From: an uncultured Acetatifactor sp.
GTDB lineage: Bacteria; Bacillota; Clostridia; Lachnospirales; Lachnospiraceae
Length of the DNA: 33,522 nt
Direction: 5' to 3'
Assembly (NCBI GenBank): GCA_947586055.1
Contig: CANPXL010000028.1
Span: 1 to 33,522 of the forward strand
Part shown: piece after piece, positions 1 to 8,462 of the stretch
Position numbering within the stretch: the first letter of the stretch is position 1
Layout of the letters: every line of letters starts with the position of its first letter
The notes under the pieces: model-generated
Told to the model about the DNA's origin: nothing
Databases searched by the model: none
The model's input: the letters and a program-made list of their open reading frames with translations, nothing else
Translations under genes and position numbers: made by a program

Positions 1-1029
1 TATTTGAAAGAACAGATCAAAGATGACGATATTTACTATATATTGTTGGATGAAGTGCAGCTTCTGGATGATTTTGAATCTGTATTGAACAGTCTGATCC
101 GCATGAAGAATGTGGATGTGTATGTGACAGGAAGTAATGCGCGTTTTTTGTCTAAAGATGTGATAACGGAATTTCGCGGTCGTGGTGATGAAGTTCGTAT
201 GTATCCGTTTAGTTTTGCAGAATTTATGTCCGTTTATCCGGGGACGAAACAGGATGGATGGAATGAATACATGCTTTATGGCGGTCTGCCTCCTGTTATG
301 AATATTTCAGACCCGGAAGAAAAGACTCACTTCCTTAAGCTGCTGTTTGAGGAAACGTATATTTCTGATATTGTGGACAGACACAATGTGCGCAATCGGG
401 CGGAACTGGAGGAACTTTTAAACATCCTCTCATCCGCCATTGGCTCGCTGACAAATCCGACAAAACTGTCGTCAACCTTTAAAACGGTTAAAAAGAAAAC
501 GATCAGTAACGCAACTATTAAAAGATATATGGACTATCTTTGCGATTCCTTCCTGATTGACAGTGCTTTCCGTTATGATATTAAGGGAAAGAAGTATATT
601 GATACGCCGGTCAAATATTATTTCACGGATCTGGGATTGCGGAACGCGCGGCTCAATTTTCGCCAGCTGGAAGAAACGCATACGATGGAGAATATTATAT
701 TTAATGAACTGAAGATGCGGGGTTTCAATGTGGATGTGGGTGTTGTCACTCTGAACACAACCAATGAAAAAGGTCATGGGATCCGAAAACAACTGGAAAT
801 TGATTTTGTCTGCAACAAGGGGTCAAAACGTTATTATATTCAGTCTGCGTACGCAATTCCGGATCAGGAAAAAATGGAGCAGGAGCAGCGCACTCTGATG
901 CTGACCGGTGATTTCTTTAAGAAGATTATCATTACAAAAGACGCGCCTGCGCCATATTACAATGAGGACGGGGTGCTGATTATGAGTATTTATGATTTTT
1001 TATTAAATGAAAACAGTCTGGATAATTGA
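1..1029 (+). CDS. AAA ATPase with DUF4143 C-terminal domain (5' end outside the window)
   Basis: The frame is open from the first base, so this is the C-terminal part of a longer protein and the TTG at position 4 is probably not a start. The Walker B segment (ILLDEVQ) is near the visible N-terminus; the Walker A motif would lie upstream of the window. The order Walker B, sensor-like TGSN, PFSFAEF, then a DUF4143-type region is that of the archaeal-type AAA_14/DUF4143 ATPases common in gut bacteria. Near the end, a sequence EIDFV followed by YYIQSAY resembles the PD-(D/E)XK-like nuclease fold of DUF4143, with Gln where many relatives have Glu. The biological role of this family is not established; toxin-antitoxin or defence links have been suggested for some members, and nothing here proves either. 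A second, only distantly similar member lies at 8597-9892 on the minus strand. Confidence 0.85.
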   Translation, partial: YLKEQIKDDDIYYILLDEVQLLDDFESVLNSLIRMKNVDVYVTGSNARFLSKDVITEFRGRGDEVRMYPFSFAEFMSVYPGTKQDGWNEYMLYGGLPPVMNISDPEEKTHFLKLLFEETYISDIVDRHNVRNRAELEELLNILSSAIGSLTNPTKLSSTFKTVKKKTISNATIKRYMDYLCDSFLIDSAFRYDIKGKKYIDTPVKYYFTDLGLRNARLNFRQLEETHTMENIIFNELKMRGFNVDVGVVTLNTTNEKGHGIRKQLEIDFVCNKGSKRYYIQSAYAIPDQEKMEQEQRTLMLTGDFFKKIIITKDAPAPYYNEDGVLIMSIYDFLLNENSLDN

Positions 1030-1129
1030 TCCATTATTGGGAGGAATATTTTTATTGTGGTTTTTATAAAATCCCGTTTGTGTTTCAGTGTCACCTTGAA
1101 ACAGTAAAGATAATTGGAGAGATTAGCTC

Positions 1130-1640
1130 ATGAAAAATTTCCGCCTTTCTATAGATATGTGTTGTGTATCCATAGGCATTTTCTTTATAGCGCTGTATGT
1201 TGTAACTACGAAAGAACATTTTGGTGAGTCAAAAGAGGAAAACGAAGTGAACACATACGTTCATTGCATTACATTTATTAACTTTTATTTTATTGACTAT
1301 TTCACAGGAGACAGTTCTTACATATATGAGACAGCTAATTTTTTTATCAGGGAAGGCAAACTATGTTTTCTTGCGGAGCCGTTTCCGTCTATAAATCAAT
1401 TAACAATCCTCGAGATGGACATTGACGGAGCCCTCAAAAGATGGTCATGTATGGAACAGTGCGAAAGAGGTACCATTTAATTCTGAAATAAATGATTCGG
1501 AAGACGACTTGGAAGATAATGTCGCGCAGTTGAATCTACCTAATGAAGAACTGTCAGAGCAATTTTATGAAGCAGTCATAATAGCATATGAGAAAAAAGA
1601 AGATGTGTTTTATACCTATGAGGAACTGGTGTGGTTGTAG
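1130..1640 (+). pseudogene. Unrecognised small gene, possibly frameshifted into two overlapping frames
   Basis: An ATG at 1130 has a credible ribosome binding site (GGAGAG at 1116-1121) and opens a 116-residue frame ending at 1480. It begins with a short hydrophobic stretch (residues about 8-26) that could be a membrane anchor. A second frame, 1422-1640, overlaps its end and encodes an acidic 72-residue tail (SEINDSEDDLEDN, then NLPNEELSEQFYEAV) that looks like real protein but has no ribosome binding site of its own. The simplest reading is one membrane-anchored protein broken by a frameshift near 1430-1480; two independent small genes, or none, remain possible. The DNA is more A+T rich than the genes that follow. 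I do not recognise a family. Confidence 0.3.
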
Positions 1641-1720
1641 ATATTGGTTATTTTAGAGAAGAATATTAAATATCTTATCAGAACAGTCTCTTAAGCTGTC
1701 AAAAAATTTTTATTTTTTCC

Positions 1721-1745
1721 CAACCTTTTTTGCATTTTCCTTGTC
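1721..1745 (+). promoter_or_regulatory. Candidate ECF-type promoter in front of the sigma-factor gene
   Basis: CAACC (1721-1725) is followed, after 17 bases rich in T, by GTC (1743-1745). ECF sigma factors generally recognise an AAC-containing -35 element and a GTC-type -10 element at about this distance, and many drive their own genes. The site lies 36 bases upstream of the start codon at 1781. That it is recognised by this particular sigma factor is inference. Confidence 0.35.
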
Positions 1746-1780
1746 TTATTATTGAAAGCTTTCACGAAAGGACGATCAAT

Positions 1781-4700
1781 ATGCCTCATCTTACAAGCTC
1801 TGACGGAGCGCTGGTGCTTCTGACGCTCGCGGGCGACCCTACGGCCTATGACGAGCTGGTCAGGCGCCATGAAAAGCGTGTGCGCGCGGCCGCGTACTCG
1901 GTCATACATAACCCCCACATCGCCGAGGACGCCGCACAGGACGCCTTTTTGGCGGCATGGCTGAAACTCGACCGGCTCATAGATCCCGAAAAATTCGGGG
2001 CATGGGCGGCGCGCATCGCCAAAAACTGCGCGAAAAACATGGCGCTTCGGTTCCGGAATTATCTGAGCCTCGACGACGTCGACGGGCTTGAATTTATCCG
2101 CTCGGACGAGGACGACCCGGAACAGATGCTTATGACCGAAGAGGAGGCAAGGCTCCTGCGGAGGGGACTGCGAAAGCTGCCCGAGCGCGCCCAACAGGTG
2201 GTATATCTGCACTATTACGAGGATATGACCGCAGAGGATATCGCGCGGCTCATCGGCGTTTCGGTGGGCACAGTCAAGTCGCAGCTCCACGACGGCAGGA
2301 GGAAAATGAGAAGGGAGTTATGCTCAATGGACGAAAAATTAAACGATACATCATTACAAAAGATACGCAAGAAGATCGACGAGGTCAAAAATTGGCAGTA
2401 CAAAAACTCCAAGGCAGGCTTTGAAAAAGTCTATGGCAGCGTTTTAAAGGACATTGACTCTATGCCCGAGTGCCGGGAGAAGTACCATGCCCTCGCCGAC
2501 GTGCTGCTGCGCGGGTATTGGTGGCTGCCGGGGGAGAAAAACGATAAGCTTTTAGAGAGGATCAAGGAAGCCGCCCGTCTCGGAAAAAATAACGACGTCA
2601 TGTTTACGGTCTTGTCACGCGAATCTTTTAAGTATTGGGGAGACGACAGGCTGAACCATATCAAAAACGTTCAGATCCCTTCACTCGACCCTGTTGATTT
2701 CAGGGTGACTATCGCGAGACTTTGGGCGAATTACGGCAGCTCGGCAGATATTACAAAGCCGGAGCCGGCTATGGAAGGCTTTGACAATGCGCTGAAGCTG
2801 CTTACCCCGGCGGACGGAGTCTATTACTACAGCGCGCTCGAAGGCAAAAAATGCTTCGTGAAATCGGCGGCAGAGGAGTTTGTAAAAGATCGCGGGAACC
2901 GCATGAATCTCTGTCTGGTCCGCGAAATACTGCTTTCGGGCGGTCTGAAAATTTCCAATGGGGAATCTTACACTTATGGCGAGCTTTACAGCTATAACTG
3001 GACGCCGAACTATATGCTTGACAACCTTGTGCCCTGCGACGGAATGATGAGAGCGGACATTCAGCCGGGCGAGAGCGTCACCGCCTCCGACGGTTCAACG
3101 CTGACTTTTGAATCCGACAGCGAGACTGTAACCGTACCCGCAGGAGAATTTTCCGGCTGCGAAGTCTGGGTCTCCCGCCTTAAGAGCATAACATTCAGAA
3201 ACTGGTTCAAAAGCGGTGTAGGGCTCATCAAGCAGGAAACTGTTTCCGAGGGAACGAGGGAGATAAGAGTTCTTAAAAGTTATGACATAAGAAGCGGAGA
3301 AGGCTATTTGCCGCTCGGAAAAGGTAACTTCTGGGAATATGATATTGTCGCAAATCCCGAGGCTTATGTTTCACCCACAAAAATAGAAGTTCTCAGCTGT
3401 GACGGCGAAAAGGCGGTGGTTTCCCTGAATGCCCGCTCGGTCAGGAAAAAATACGACGAAAATTGCTGGCTCGATATGATACTCAAGACCCGCGCGGACT
3501 ACTGCTTCCGCGAAAGCTCCGACAACTGGAAGATACAGGACGTAAGGGAATATGCAAAACGCGCAATAGAGCTTGCAAAAACGCCCTACGAAAAGGCGCA
3601 TGCCGAGACGGCTTACTCGGTTGTCAAGAGAATTATCGAGACCGATCAGGAAATTAGCCCCGACTGCGAGACGACAGGCTTATGGAATTTCTTTATCCGG
3701 AGCGAGATAAATAAAGCGGACGGAAGAATTATCGCAGACGTGAGAAGCGGAAGATTTTCCTTTGAATGGAAGCGCAGCGAGCGCAATCCCCTTTTCGACC
3801 GCCTGCTCTCAAACCACATCTACTGGATACTGAACGACGTTGCGGAATGTCTTTTTGACGAGCAGTGGAAGCCGGGATACAGTGCCGAAAAGTCGGTAAA
3901 TTACTACGACAGCGGTCTTAAGACAAGGATAAGCTGCGAGGACGCGGGGACAGTCGAGGTAAAAGCAGGTATCTTTGAAAACTGCCTGTCAGTGGATACC
4001 GTCTGCGAGGGCTTCCCGAAAGATCAGAGCTACCGCAACGGCAGAAGGACCTATTACTTCGCACCCGGAATAGGGCTCGTGAAGGTCGAGATATACTCCA
4101 AAACCGGCACCGTAAGCGCATACGAGCTGACCTCCTACGAGGGCGACGGCGAGGGCTATATGCCGATAGAGGAGGGAATGAGGCGCCGCTATGAGGATCT
4201 TACCCTTACCGACGGATACGTTGGCGCGGCGGAATATGTATATGCCAAAGACAGCGAGGGAAAGACCGTTATTTTTTCCGATCTCACCGGCATAAGACAT
4301 AAGCCTCAGAAGATCACCCGCTACAATTCGATCATGGGAGAGATGGAGGAGGAGCGCCTTGACAATATGGAAAAATATAACGAGGCAAACCTTGAGGGCT
4401 GCTGTAACGCGATAAATATTCTTCTTCATCAGATGACAAAGGGCTACCATTTCTTCTGGGACGCCGTAACGCGGGCTAAGAGACTTCTTTACAATTACCG
4501 TCTGATGGAGGCTGCAGGAAACGGAGAAATTGCCCCGGCGTTCTATGCGAGGGCTTCAAGGACCTGTCTTTTGGCAGCTGTCGCGTTTATCGGCGGCGGC
4601 GACAAGGACGAGGGATATAAGTATCTCGAGTTGGCAATTGAATATGCCGAAAAATGGAAAGTGATACCTGAGGGCGAAAAGCTGAGCTTCGGTGACGAAG

Positions 4701-4927
4701 CAGTGTTCGGAAATATCGTTTATATCAAGGGAAGATCGGTGATCGAGCTGCCCGACGGCTCTCAGCGCGAGATTGACGCCGACGGAACGATAGACGGCTG
4801 GCTATCCGACAGCGGACTGATCTACGGCGCGATGACCGCAGTTCGCGGCTGGGAATGGTTCGACCCCGCGAGAGAGGACGAGAGGTATAAGAATCTGACC
4901 GAGAGGGCAAAAAGGCTTGCGGAATAG
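1781..4927 (+). CDS. ECF-type RNA polymerase sigma factor fused to a very large C-terminal region (1048 aa)
   Basis: Residues about 20-90 form sigma region 2 (YDELVRRHEKRV, then IAEDAAQDAFLAAW) and residues about 130-180 form region 4 with a helix-turn-helix (LPERAQQVVYLHYYEDM, MTAEDIARLIGVSVGTVKSQ). A normal ECF factor would end near residue 190, but the frame continues for about 860 residues with no transmembrane segment or signal peptide visible. The extension holds an internal duplication: residues about 450-520 and 725-804 share the pattern V-x-V-x-A-G-x-F-x-x-C, then G-x-G-L-x-K-x-E, then GEGY-x-P-x-x-x-G. The start at 1781 is chosen over an upstream ATG at 1730 because GAAAGGA (1766-1772) lies 8 bases before it. 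No anti-sigma gene is adjacent, so the extension may be the regulatory part, as in ECF groups with C-terminal extensions; that is inference. Its G+C-rich codon use differs from the preceding genes and suggests transfer. Confidence 0.85.
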   Translation: MPHLTSSDGALVLLTLAGDPTAYDELVRRHEKRVRAAAYSVIHNPHIAEDAAQDAFLAAWLKLDRLIDPEKFGAWAARIAKNCAKNMALRFRNYLSLDDVDGLEFIRSDEDDPEQMLMTEEEARLLRRGLRKLPERAQQVVYLHYYEDMTAEDIARLIGVSVGTVKSQLHDGRRKMRRELCSMDEKLNDTSLQKIRKKIDEVKNWQYKNSKAGFEKVYGSVLKDIDSMPECREKYHALADVLLRGYWWLPGEKNDKLLERIKEAARLGKNNDVMFTVLSRESFKYWGDDRLNHIKNVQIPSLDPVDFRVTIARLWANYGSSADITKPEPAMEGFDNALKLLTPADGVYYYSALEGKKCFVKSAAEEFVKDRGNRMNLCLVREILLSGGLKISNGESYTYGELYSYNWTPNYMLDNLVPCDGMMRADIQPGESVTASDGSTLTFESDSETVTVPAGEFSGCEVWVSRLKSITFRNWFKSGVGLIKQETVSEGTREIRVLKSYDIRSGEGYLPLGKGNFWEYDIVANPEAYVSPTKIEVLSCDGEKAVVSLNARSVRKKYDENCWLDMILKTRADYCFRESSDNWKIQDVREYAKRAIELAKTPYEKAHAETAYSVVKRIIETDQEISPDCETTGLWNFFIRSEINKADGRIIADVRSGRFSFEWKRSERNPLFDRLLSNHIYWILNDVAECLFDEQWKPGYSAEKSVNYYDSGLKTRISCEDAGTVEVKAGIFENCLSVDTVCEGFPKDQSYRNGRRTYYFAPGIGLVKVEIYSKTGTVSAYELTSYEGDGEGYMPIEEGMRRRYEDLTLTDGYVGAAEYVYAKDSEGKTVIFSDLTGIRHKPQKITRYNSIMGEMEEERLDNMEKYNEANLEGCCNAINILLHQMTKGYHFFWDAVTRAKRLLYNYRLMEAAGNGEIAPAFYARASRTCLLAAVAFIGGGDKDEGYKYLELAIEYAEKWKVIPEGEKLSFGDEAVFGNIVYIKGRSVIELPDGSQREIDADGTIDGWLSDSGLIYGAMTAVRGWEWFDPAREDERYKNLTERAKRLAE

Positions 4928-4950
4928 ACCTTTTGATTTTTGGATAAAAA

Positions 4951-5001
4951 AGACCGCTGGCTTTTTCACCGGGGAGCCGGTGTGTCAACGGTCTGATTTT
5001 T
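4951..5001 (+). terminator. Probable terminator of the sigma-factor gene
   Basis: Nested inverted repeats: outer AGACCG (4951-4956) with CGGTCT (4989-4994), inner CACCGG (4967-4972) with CCGGTG (4977-4982) around a GGAG loop, followed by GATTTTTAG. It lies 24 bases after the stop codon of the sigma-factor gene. Confidence 0.6.
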
Positions 5002-5367
5002 AGTATTCCGTTTTATATGGAAAGATGATAAACGGAAACTTAGCTTTTCATCGACTGAAATCATAACTCTTTCCTTATTTTGTTATTTCAACTTAAAATT
5101 ATACTTTAAGCTTATCCATTTGTCACGGTAATTTTACAGACATTTCCGCACCTTTTTATGCGTGAAATTAAATTTATCACCTATGACCGGGCGGAGGAAC
5201 AGATGGAAAAAGTTAAGTTTAGTTATGAGGAATTGTTTGGGGAAGGGAATGTAAACGAATAGCAACGTTTACCGATGTTACAACTATTATACAAAAGGGT
5301 TTTACAATCCTATCCGAAAACGGCTGCAGGGCTGCAGCGACATGATTGGAACGGGAGGACGGACAGG
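5002..5367. other. Intergenic region with a tiny ORF and an inverted repeat
   Basis: No substantial gene is supported. A 34-codon frame runs from 5158 to 5262; it lacks a ribosome binding site at its first ATG, although GGAGGA (5193-5198) precedes an in-frame ATG at 5203 that would give a 19-residue peptide. It may be a gene remnant and I do not recognise it. The last bases of that frame form one arm of the inverted repeat at 5251-5272. Confidence 0.4.
5251..5272. promoter_or_regulatory. Inverted repeat, candidate operator upstream of the solute-binding lipoprotein
   Basis: GTAAACG (5251-5257) and CGTTTAC (5266-5272) are perfect 7-base arms separated by 8 bases, ending 95 bases before the lipoprotein start codon. 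The half-site resembles LacI-family operators, although those usually have arms closer together. No good -35/-10 pair was found beside it, so operator function is a guess from position and symmetry. Confidence 0.3.
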
Positions 5368-7650
5368 ATGTGTAAAATGCGGAAAACGGCAGTATTGCTG
5401 GCGGCGGTTCTGATACTGGTATCGGGCTGCGGGAAAGAGGGAACCCCGGATATGCACGGAACCGGGACAGGCGCTGCTCTGGAGGATGGCGATGACGGAA
5501 CCGGCGCTCAGGAGCCGGACGGGGAAAAGAGACATTCCTGGAATGTCACTCATATCGCTTTGGAGGATCCCTATGAACTTGCAACCATAAAGGATGACCG
5601 CGTTTACGGGTGCTTCCGCACCGACGGGGGCTATTCGGTTTCGGTACAGGATATCGTGACGGGTGAAAGCGGGGGAAGGTTTTTTCTGCCGGGCGTTGCC
5701 GAAGTGCAGAATATCACGGTGGACGCCCGGGACAGGCTGTGTCTTTTCGGCGTGGGGGAGCAGGGAAATGCTCTGTGGCAGATCGATCCGGACGGTGAGA
5801 TCCGCATGGTGGAGAATAAAGAACTGGAGACGGCGGAAAGCTTTGATACCCAGAAAGGCTTTTGGGCGGACTCCAATGGTTTTTACTATCTGTGGTATCA
5901 GCTTGACGTGCCATGCTCCGAAGTCTATGAAGATGGCAGAGAGGACGTATATACGTTTCTCGACAGAATATATGTGCTGGATCAGGACATGAACGTTCTC
6001 TGTTATGAGCAGGTGCCGGATTCCTACGGGAATAAGCTGGTAAGCCTGCTTTTTGACGAAGAGGGCGTTCCGATGATTCTTGCGAGGGATGAGGACGGCT
6101 ATTACACGCGCAGGGTCAGGACCAAAGATGGGGAAGCGTACGAAGCCAACCGTCTGGACGAGGCGGATGAGGATGTCATGTATCGTCTGGAAACAGGAGG
6201 AAAGATGGCGCTGACCGGCGACGGGCTGTTGTATGCAGCAGACGGCGCGCTGCATCTTTACCGGATGAACGCTCCGGAAGGAGAAAACGACGAAGCGCTT
6301 CTGGATCTTGCGCTTGGCGGCGTTTTTCAGGAGGATATCGTCTATCTCGGAATGCGGGGAGGGACCGTCGAGATCATAGATCGCGCGCCGGAAAGCGGAG
6401 AGTCCGAGTATACCCGGTTTGAAGCCGGAGAAAGCGGGCAGACGGTGCTTTCTCTCGGGGTCATGACGCTGGATCCCGCGCTGCGTAAGACGATCACGGC
6501 TTTTAACAGGTCTCAGGATCAGGTAAGGATCGATCCCGTGGACTATGTGGAGGATTACGATTACGAGTCGGCTTATGAAAGGCTGAAACTGGACGTGCTG
6601 AAGGGCAGCGCGCCGGATCTTTTCGACGCCGGCGGGATCGACTATGAAATTCTGGCGGACAAAGGAGTTTTTCTGGACCTGTATGAATTTATGGACCGCG
6701 ACCCGGAATGCGGCAGGGAGAAAATGGTTTCCAGCGTGTTGAAAGCGTATGAGACCGGGGGGCATTTATATGTCCTTGCGCCCGCGTTCAGCGTATTTAC
6801 CGTCTGGGGCGGAAGCAGTCTGGTTCAGGGACGGGACGGCGTGAGCATGGAGGAACTGATAGGGCTTCTTCGGGACAACGGTGGAGATATCAACAGTATT
6901 TACGGATTTTCTGCCGATGAAAGCGTACTGCGGACTCTTTGCGCGCAGGGTATGGATGAATTTATCGACTGGGAACAGGGGACATGCAGTTTTACGTCGA
7001 AGGAGTTTTTGGATCTGCTGGAGTTTGCGAAGGGATACGAGGGACCCCATCCGGAGGGTATGTACGGGGCGATCCGAAGCGGGAAGATATTGCTGTCGCT
7101 GGGAGTGATCAATTCTGTGGAAAGCTGCCGTCTGCAGTCGGAGCTGTACGGCGAAAAAATACAGTTCATCGGTTATCCCACCGCGGAGGGATCCGGCTCC
7201 AGAGTGTATTTCAACGGTACGAGGCTGGCGATCAACGCAAAAACGGAGTATCCGGACGAAGCATGGGAATTTGTGAGGTATTGCCTGTTAAGCGATTATG
7301 ACGGAACCGGGTTTCCGGTGGTGAGAGCGCGGTTTGAAAAAGCGCTGGAAAAGTCTCTGGAGGAAGAGGTGACGGAGGACGAAAACGGCGGCAGAAGTCC
7401 CGTCTATAGAATATCTTATTTCGAGCCGGAAAACGATGTGAGCATTCTGGTGGAGAAGGCGGATCAGGCAGATGTGGACGCGGTTCGGGAACTTGTGGAA
7501 AAGGCTTCGGGAAAGTACGAGTACCACAATGAGATCCAGAATATCGTGGAGGAAGAAGCGGAGACTTATTTCCAGGGGCAGAAGTCTGCGGAGAAAGCGG
7601 CGGCGATCATTCAGAACAGGGTTCAGCTGTATCTGGACGAAAGAAATTGA
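5368..7650 (+). CDS. Large lipoprotein with C-terminal extracellular solute-binding domain (760 aa)
   Basis: The chosen start has GGGAGGA (5353-5359) 8 bases upstream and gives a classic lipoprotein signal: basic n-region, hydrophobic core, and lipobox VSGC with the lipidated Cys at residue 21. An upstream in-frame ATG at 5275 would place about 31 polar residues before the signal and is unlikely. From residue about 360 the sequence matches the family-1/8 sugar ABC-transporter binding proteins (LSLGVMTLDPALRKTITAFN, then LKLDVLKGSAPDLFDAGG, later ending with DEAWEFVRY). The preceding 330 residues are extra compared with the usual 420-550 residue binding protein; recurrent segments such as LWQIDPDGEIRMV suggest a beta-propeller-like domain. 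This two-part layout is seen in clostridial binding proteins. No permease genes are adjacent, so its transporter partners, if any, lie elsewhere. Confidence 0.85.
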   Translation: MCKMRKTAVLLAAVLILVSGCGKEGTPDMHGTGTGAALEDGDDGTGAQEPDGEKRHSWNVTHIALEDPYELATIKDDRVYGCFRTDGGYSVSVQDIVTGESGGRFFLPGVAEVQNITVDARDRLCLFGVGEQGNALWQIDPDGEIRMVENKELETAESFDTQKGFWADSNGFYYLWYQLDVPCSEVYEDGREDVYTFLDRIYVLDQDMNVLCYEQVPDSYGNKLVSLLFDEEGVPMILARDEDGYYTRRVRTKDGEAYEANRLDEADEDVMYRLETGGKMALTGDGLLYAADGALHLYRMNAPEGENDEALLDLALGGVFQEDIVYLGMRGGTVEIIDRAPESGESEYTRFEAGESGQTVLSLGVMTLDPALRKTITAFNRSQDQVRIDPVDYVEDYDYESAYERLKLDVLKGSAPDLFDAGGIDYEILADKGVFLDLYEFMDRDPECGREKMVSSVLKAYETGGHLYVLAPAFSVFTVWGGSSLVQGRDGVSMEELIGLLRDNGGDINSIYGFSADESVLRTLCAQGMDEFIDWEQGTCSFTSKEFLDLLEFAKGYEGPHPEGMYGAIRSGKILLSLGVINSVESCRLQSELYGEKIQFIGYPTAEGSGSRVYFNGTRLAINAKTEYPDEAWEFVRYCLLSDYDGTGFPVVRARFEKALEKSLEEEVTEDENGGRSPVYRISYFEPENDVSILVEKADQADVDAVRELVEKASGKYEYHNEIQNIVEEEAETYFQGQKSAEKAAAIIQNRVQLYLDERN

Positions 7651-7782
7651 CCAGAAATATTGATATTATTGATATGAAAGAAAGCGTCGTTATGTATATT
7701 TTTTCCTTTGCGAGTCAAACTATCCTTGAAGGACGCCCGTATACTAGCGCGGGACCGGAAAAAATTCAAGGAGGTTACGGAT

Positions 7783-7968
7783 ATGAGCAACATTTCGGAA
7801 CTGGATCTGCAGAACCTGCGTCATCTGATCGGCGGTTTTGACACCACCCACTGTAAGATGCAGGCTTACGCACAGGAAGCGGAGGATCCTCAGATCAGGC
7901 AGTTTTTTGAAAAGGGCGCAAAGTCCGCCATGGACAACAAGCAGCAGCTGATGAAGTTTTTGAACTGA
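7783..7968 (+). CDS. Small spore-coat-like protein (61 aa)
   Basis: The start is fixed by an excellent ribosome binding site (AAGGAGG, 7768-7774) 8 bases before the ATG. The product is a short helical protein (DLQNLRHLIGGFDTTHCKMQ, ending with DNKQQLMKFLN). Pairs of small proteins like this one and its neighbour at 8045 are common in Lachnospiraceae and are usually annotated as spore coat proteins. It is separated by 76 bases from the CotF-like gene and probably cotranscribed with it. Expression in the mother cell during sporulation would be expected, but no convincing sigma-E/K promoter was identified. Confidence 0.7.
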   Translation: MSNISELDLQNLRHLIGGFDTTHCKMQAYAQEAEDPQIRQFFEKGAKSAMDNKQQLMKFLN

Positions 7969-8044
7969 GAAACATCCGGGGCTGTGCCGGCGCGGCGCCG
8001 CAGGCCCGGACAGGCAAAGATGCTGCGCAGAAAAGAGGGAAAAA

Positions 8045-8299
8045 ATGCAGGAAAAGATTATGGTGGCCGACACTCTGGCCGGTATCAACGGAGAACTCAC
8101 CCGGTATGCGGGGATGATCGCACAGTCTGAGAACAAGGAGTTGAAGCAGACGCTGAAGCAGCTGAGAAACGCATGCGAGCAGTCTCAGGAAGAGCTTTAC
8201 CAGATCGCGAGGGAAAAGTCCTATTACGTTCCCGCCAGCAAAGCGACCGAGGAAGAAGTGGCGCATGTGCGCCAGCTGTTTACGCAGGGGACGCTTTAA
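8045..8299 (+). CDS. CotF-type spore coat protein (84 aa)
   Basis: The ATG follows GAGGGA (8035-8040) closely. The protein reads as a two-helix ferritin-like hairpin: EKIMVADTLAGINGELTRYA, then TLKQLRNACEQSQEELYQIA, then a Tyr/Pro stretch (KSYYVPASKATEEEV). The segment with a late Y-x-P stretch is typical of the coat protein F family (PF07875), which in Bacillus is part of the spore coat. It is shorter than Bacillus CotF, as is usual for clostridial versions. It is the second gene of a two-gene unit and ends before a strong hairpin at 8334-8371. Confidence 0.8.
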   Translation: MQEKIMVADTLAGINGELTRYAGMIAQSENKELKQTLKQLRNACEQSQEELYQIAREKSYYVPASKATEEEVAHVRQLFTQGTL

Positions 8300-8333
8300 G
8301 AGATGGAAACATCTCTGTAAAATCCCGGCAATC

Positions 8334-8371
8334 AGGCACAGGCCGTCGCATAAAAGCGGCGGCCTGTGCCT
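8334..8371. terminator. Bidirectional rho-independent terminator
   Basis: A 12-bp perfect stem pairs AGGCACAGGCCG (8334-8345) with CGGCCTGTGCCT (8360-8371), followed on the plus strand by TTCAGCTTTT. It ends the spore-coat unit. It also lies 1 base beyond the stop codon of the minus-strand gene relic (8373-8462), as expected for a terminator shared by convergent genes. Confidence 0.85.
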
Positions 8372-8372
8372 T

Positions 8373-8462
8373 TCAGCTTTTCAGGCAATCTCTGAGCGCA
8401 TCGTTCACCTGTTCCATGTCTGCATGCAGCTCTGCGATGTCTTCGGGCAAAAAACTTTCATC
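8373..8462 (-). pseudogene. 3' relic of a lost minus-strand gene
   Basis: Read on the minus strand, this stretch encodes a typical protein C-terminus (FLPEDIAELHADMEQVNDAL, then RDCLKS and a stop at 8373-8375). Immediately upstream in the same frame is a stop codon and then unrelated DNA. The convergent terminator beside it supports it having been a real gene end. About 29 residues survive, too few to name the family. Confidence 0.55.

Noticed and set aside
5302..6765. 487-residue open frame on the minus strand inside the solute-binding lipoprotein gene
   Set aside because: It lies fully antisense to a well-supported lipoprotein gene with ribosome binding site, lipobox and domain match; its product is His/Arg/Phe-rich without a recognisable motif. 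It is open because of codon bias in the real gene.
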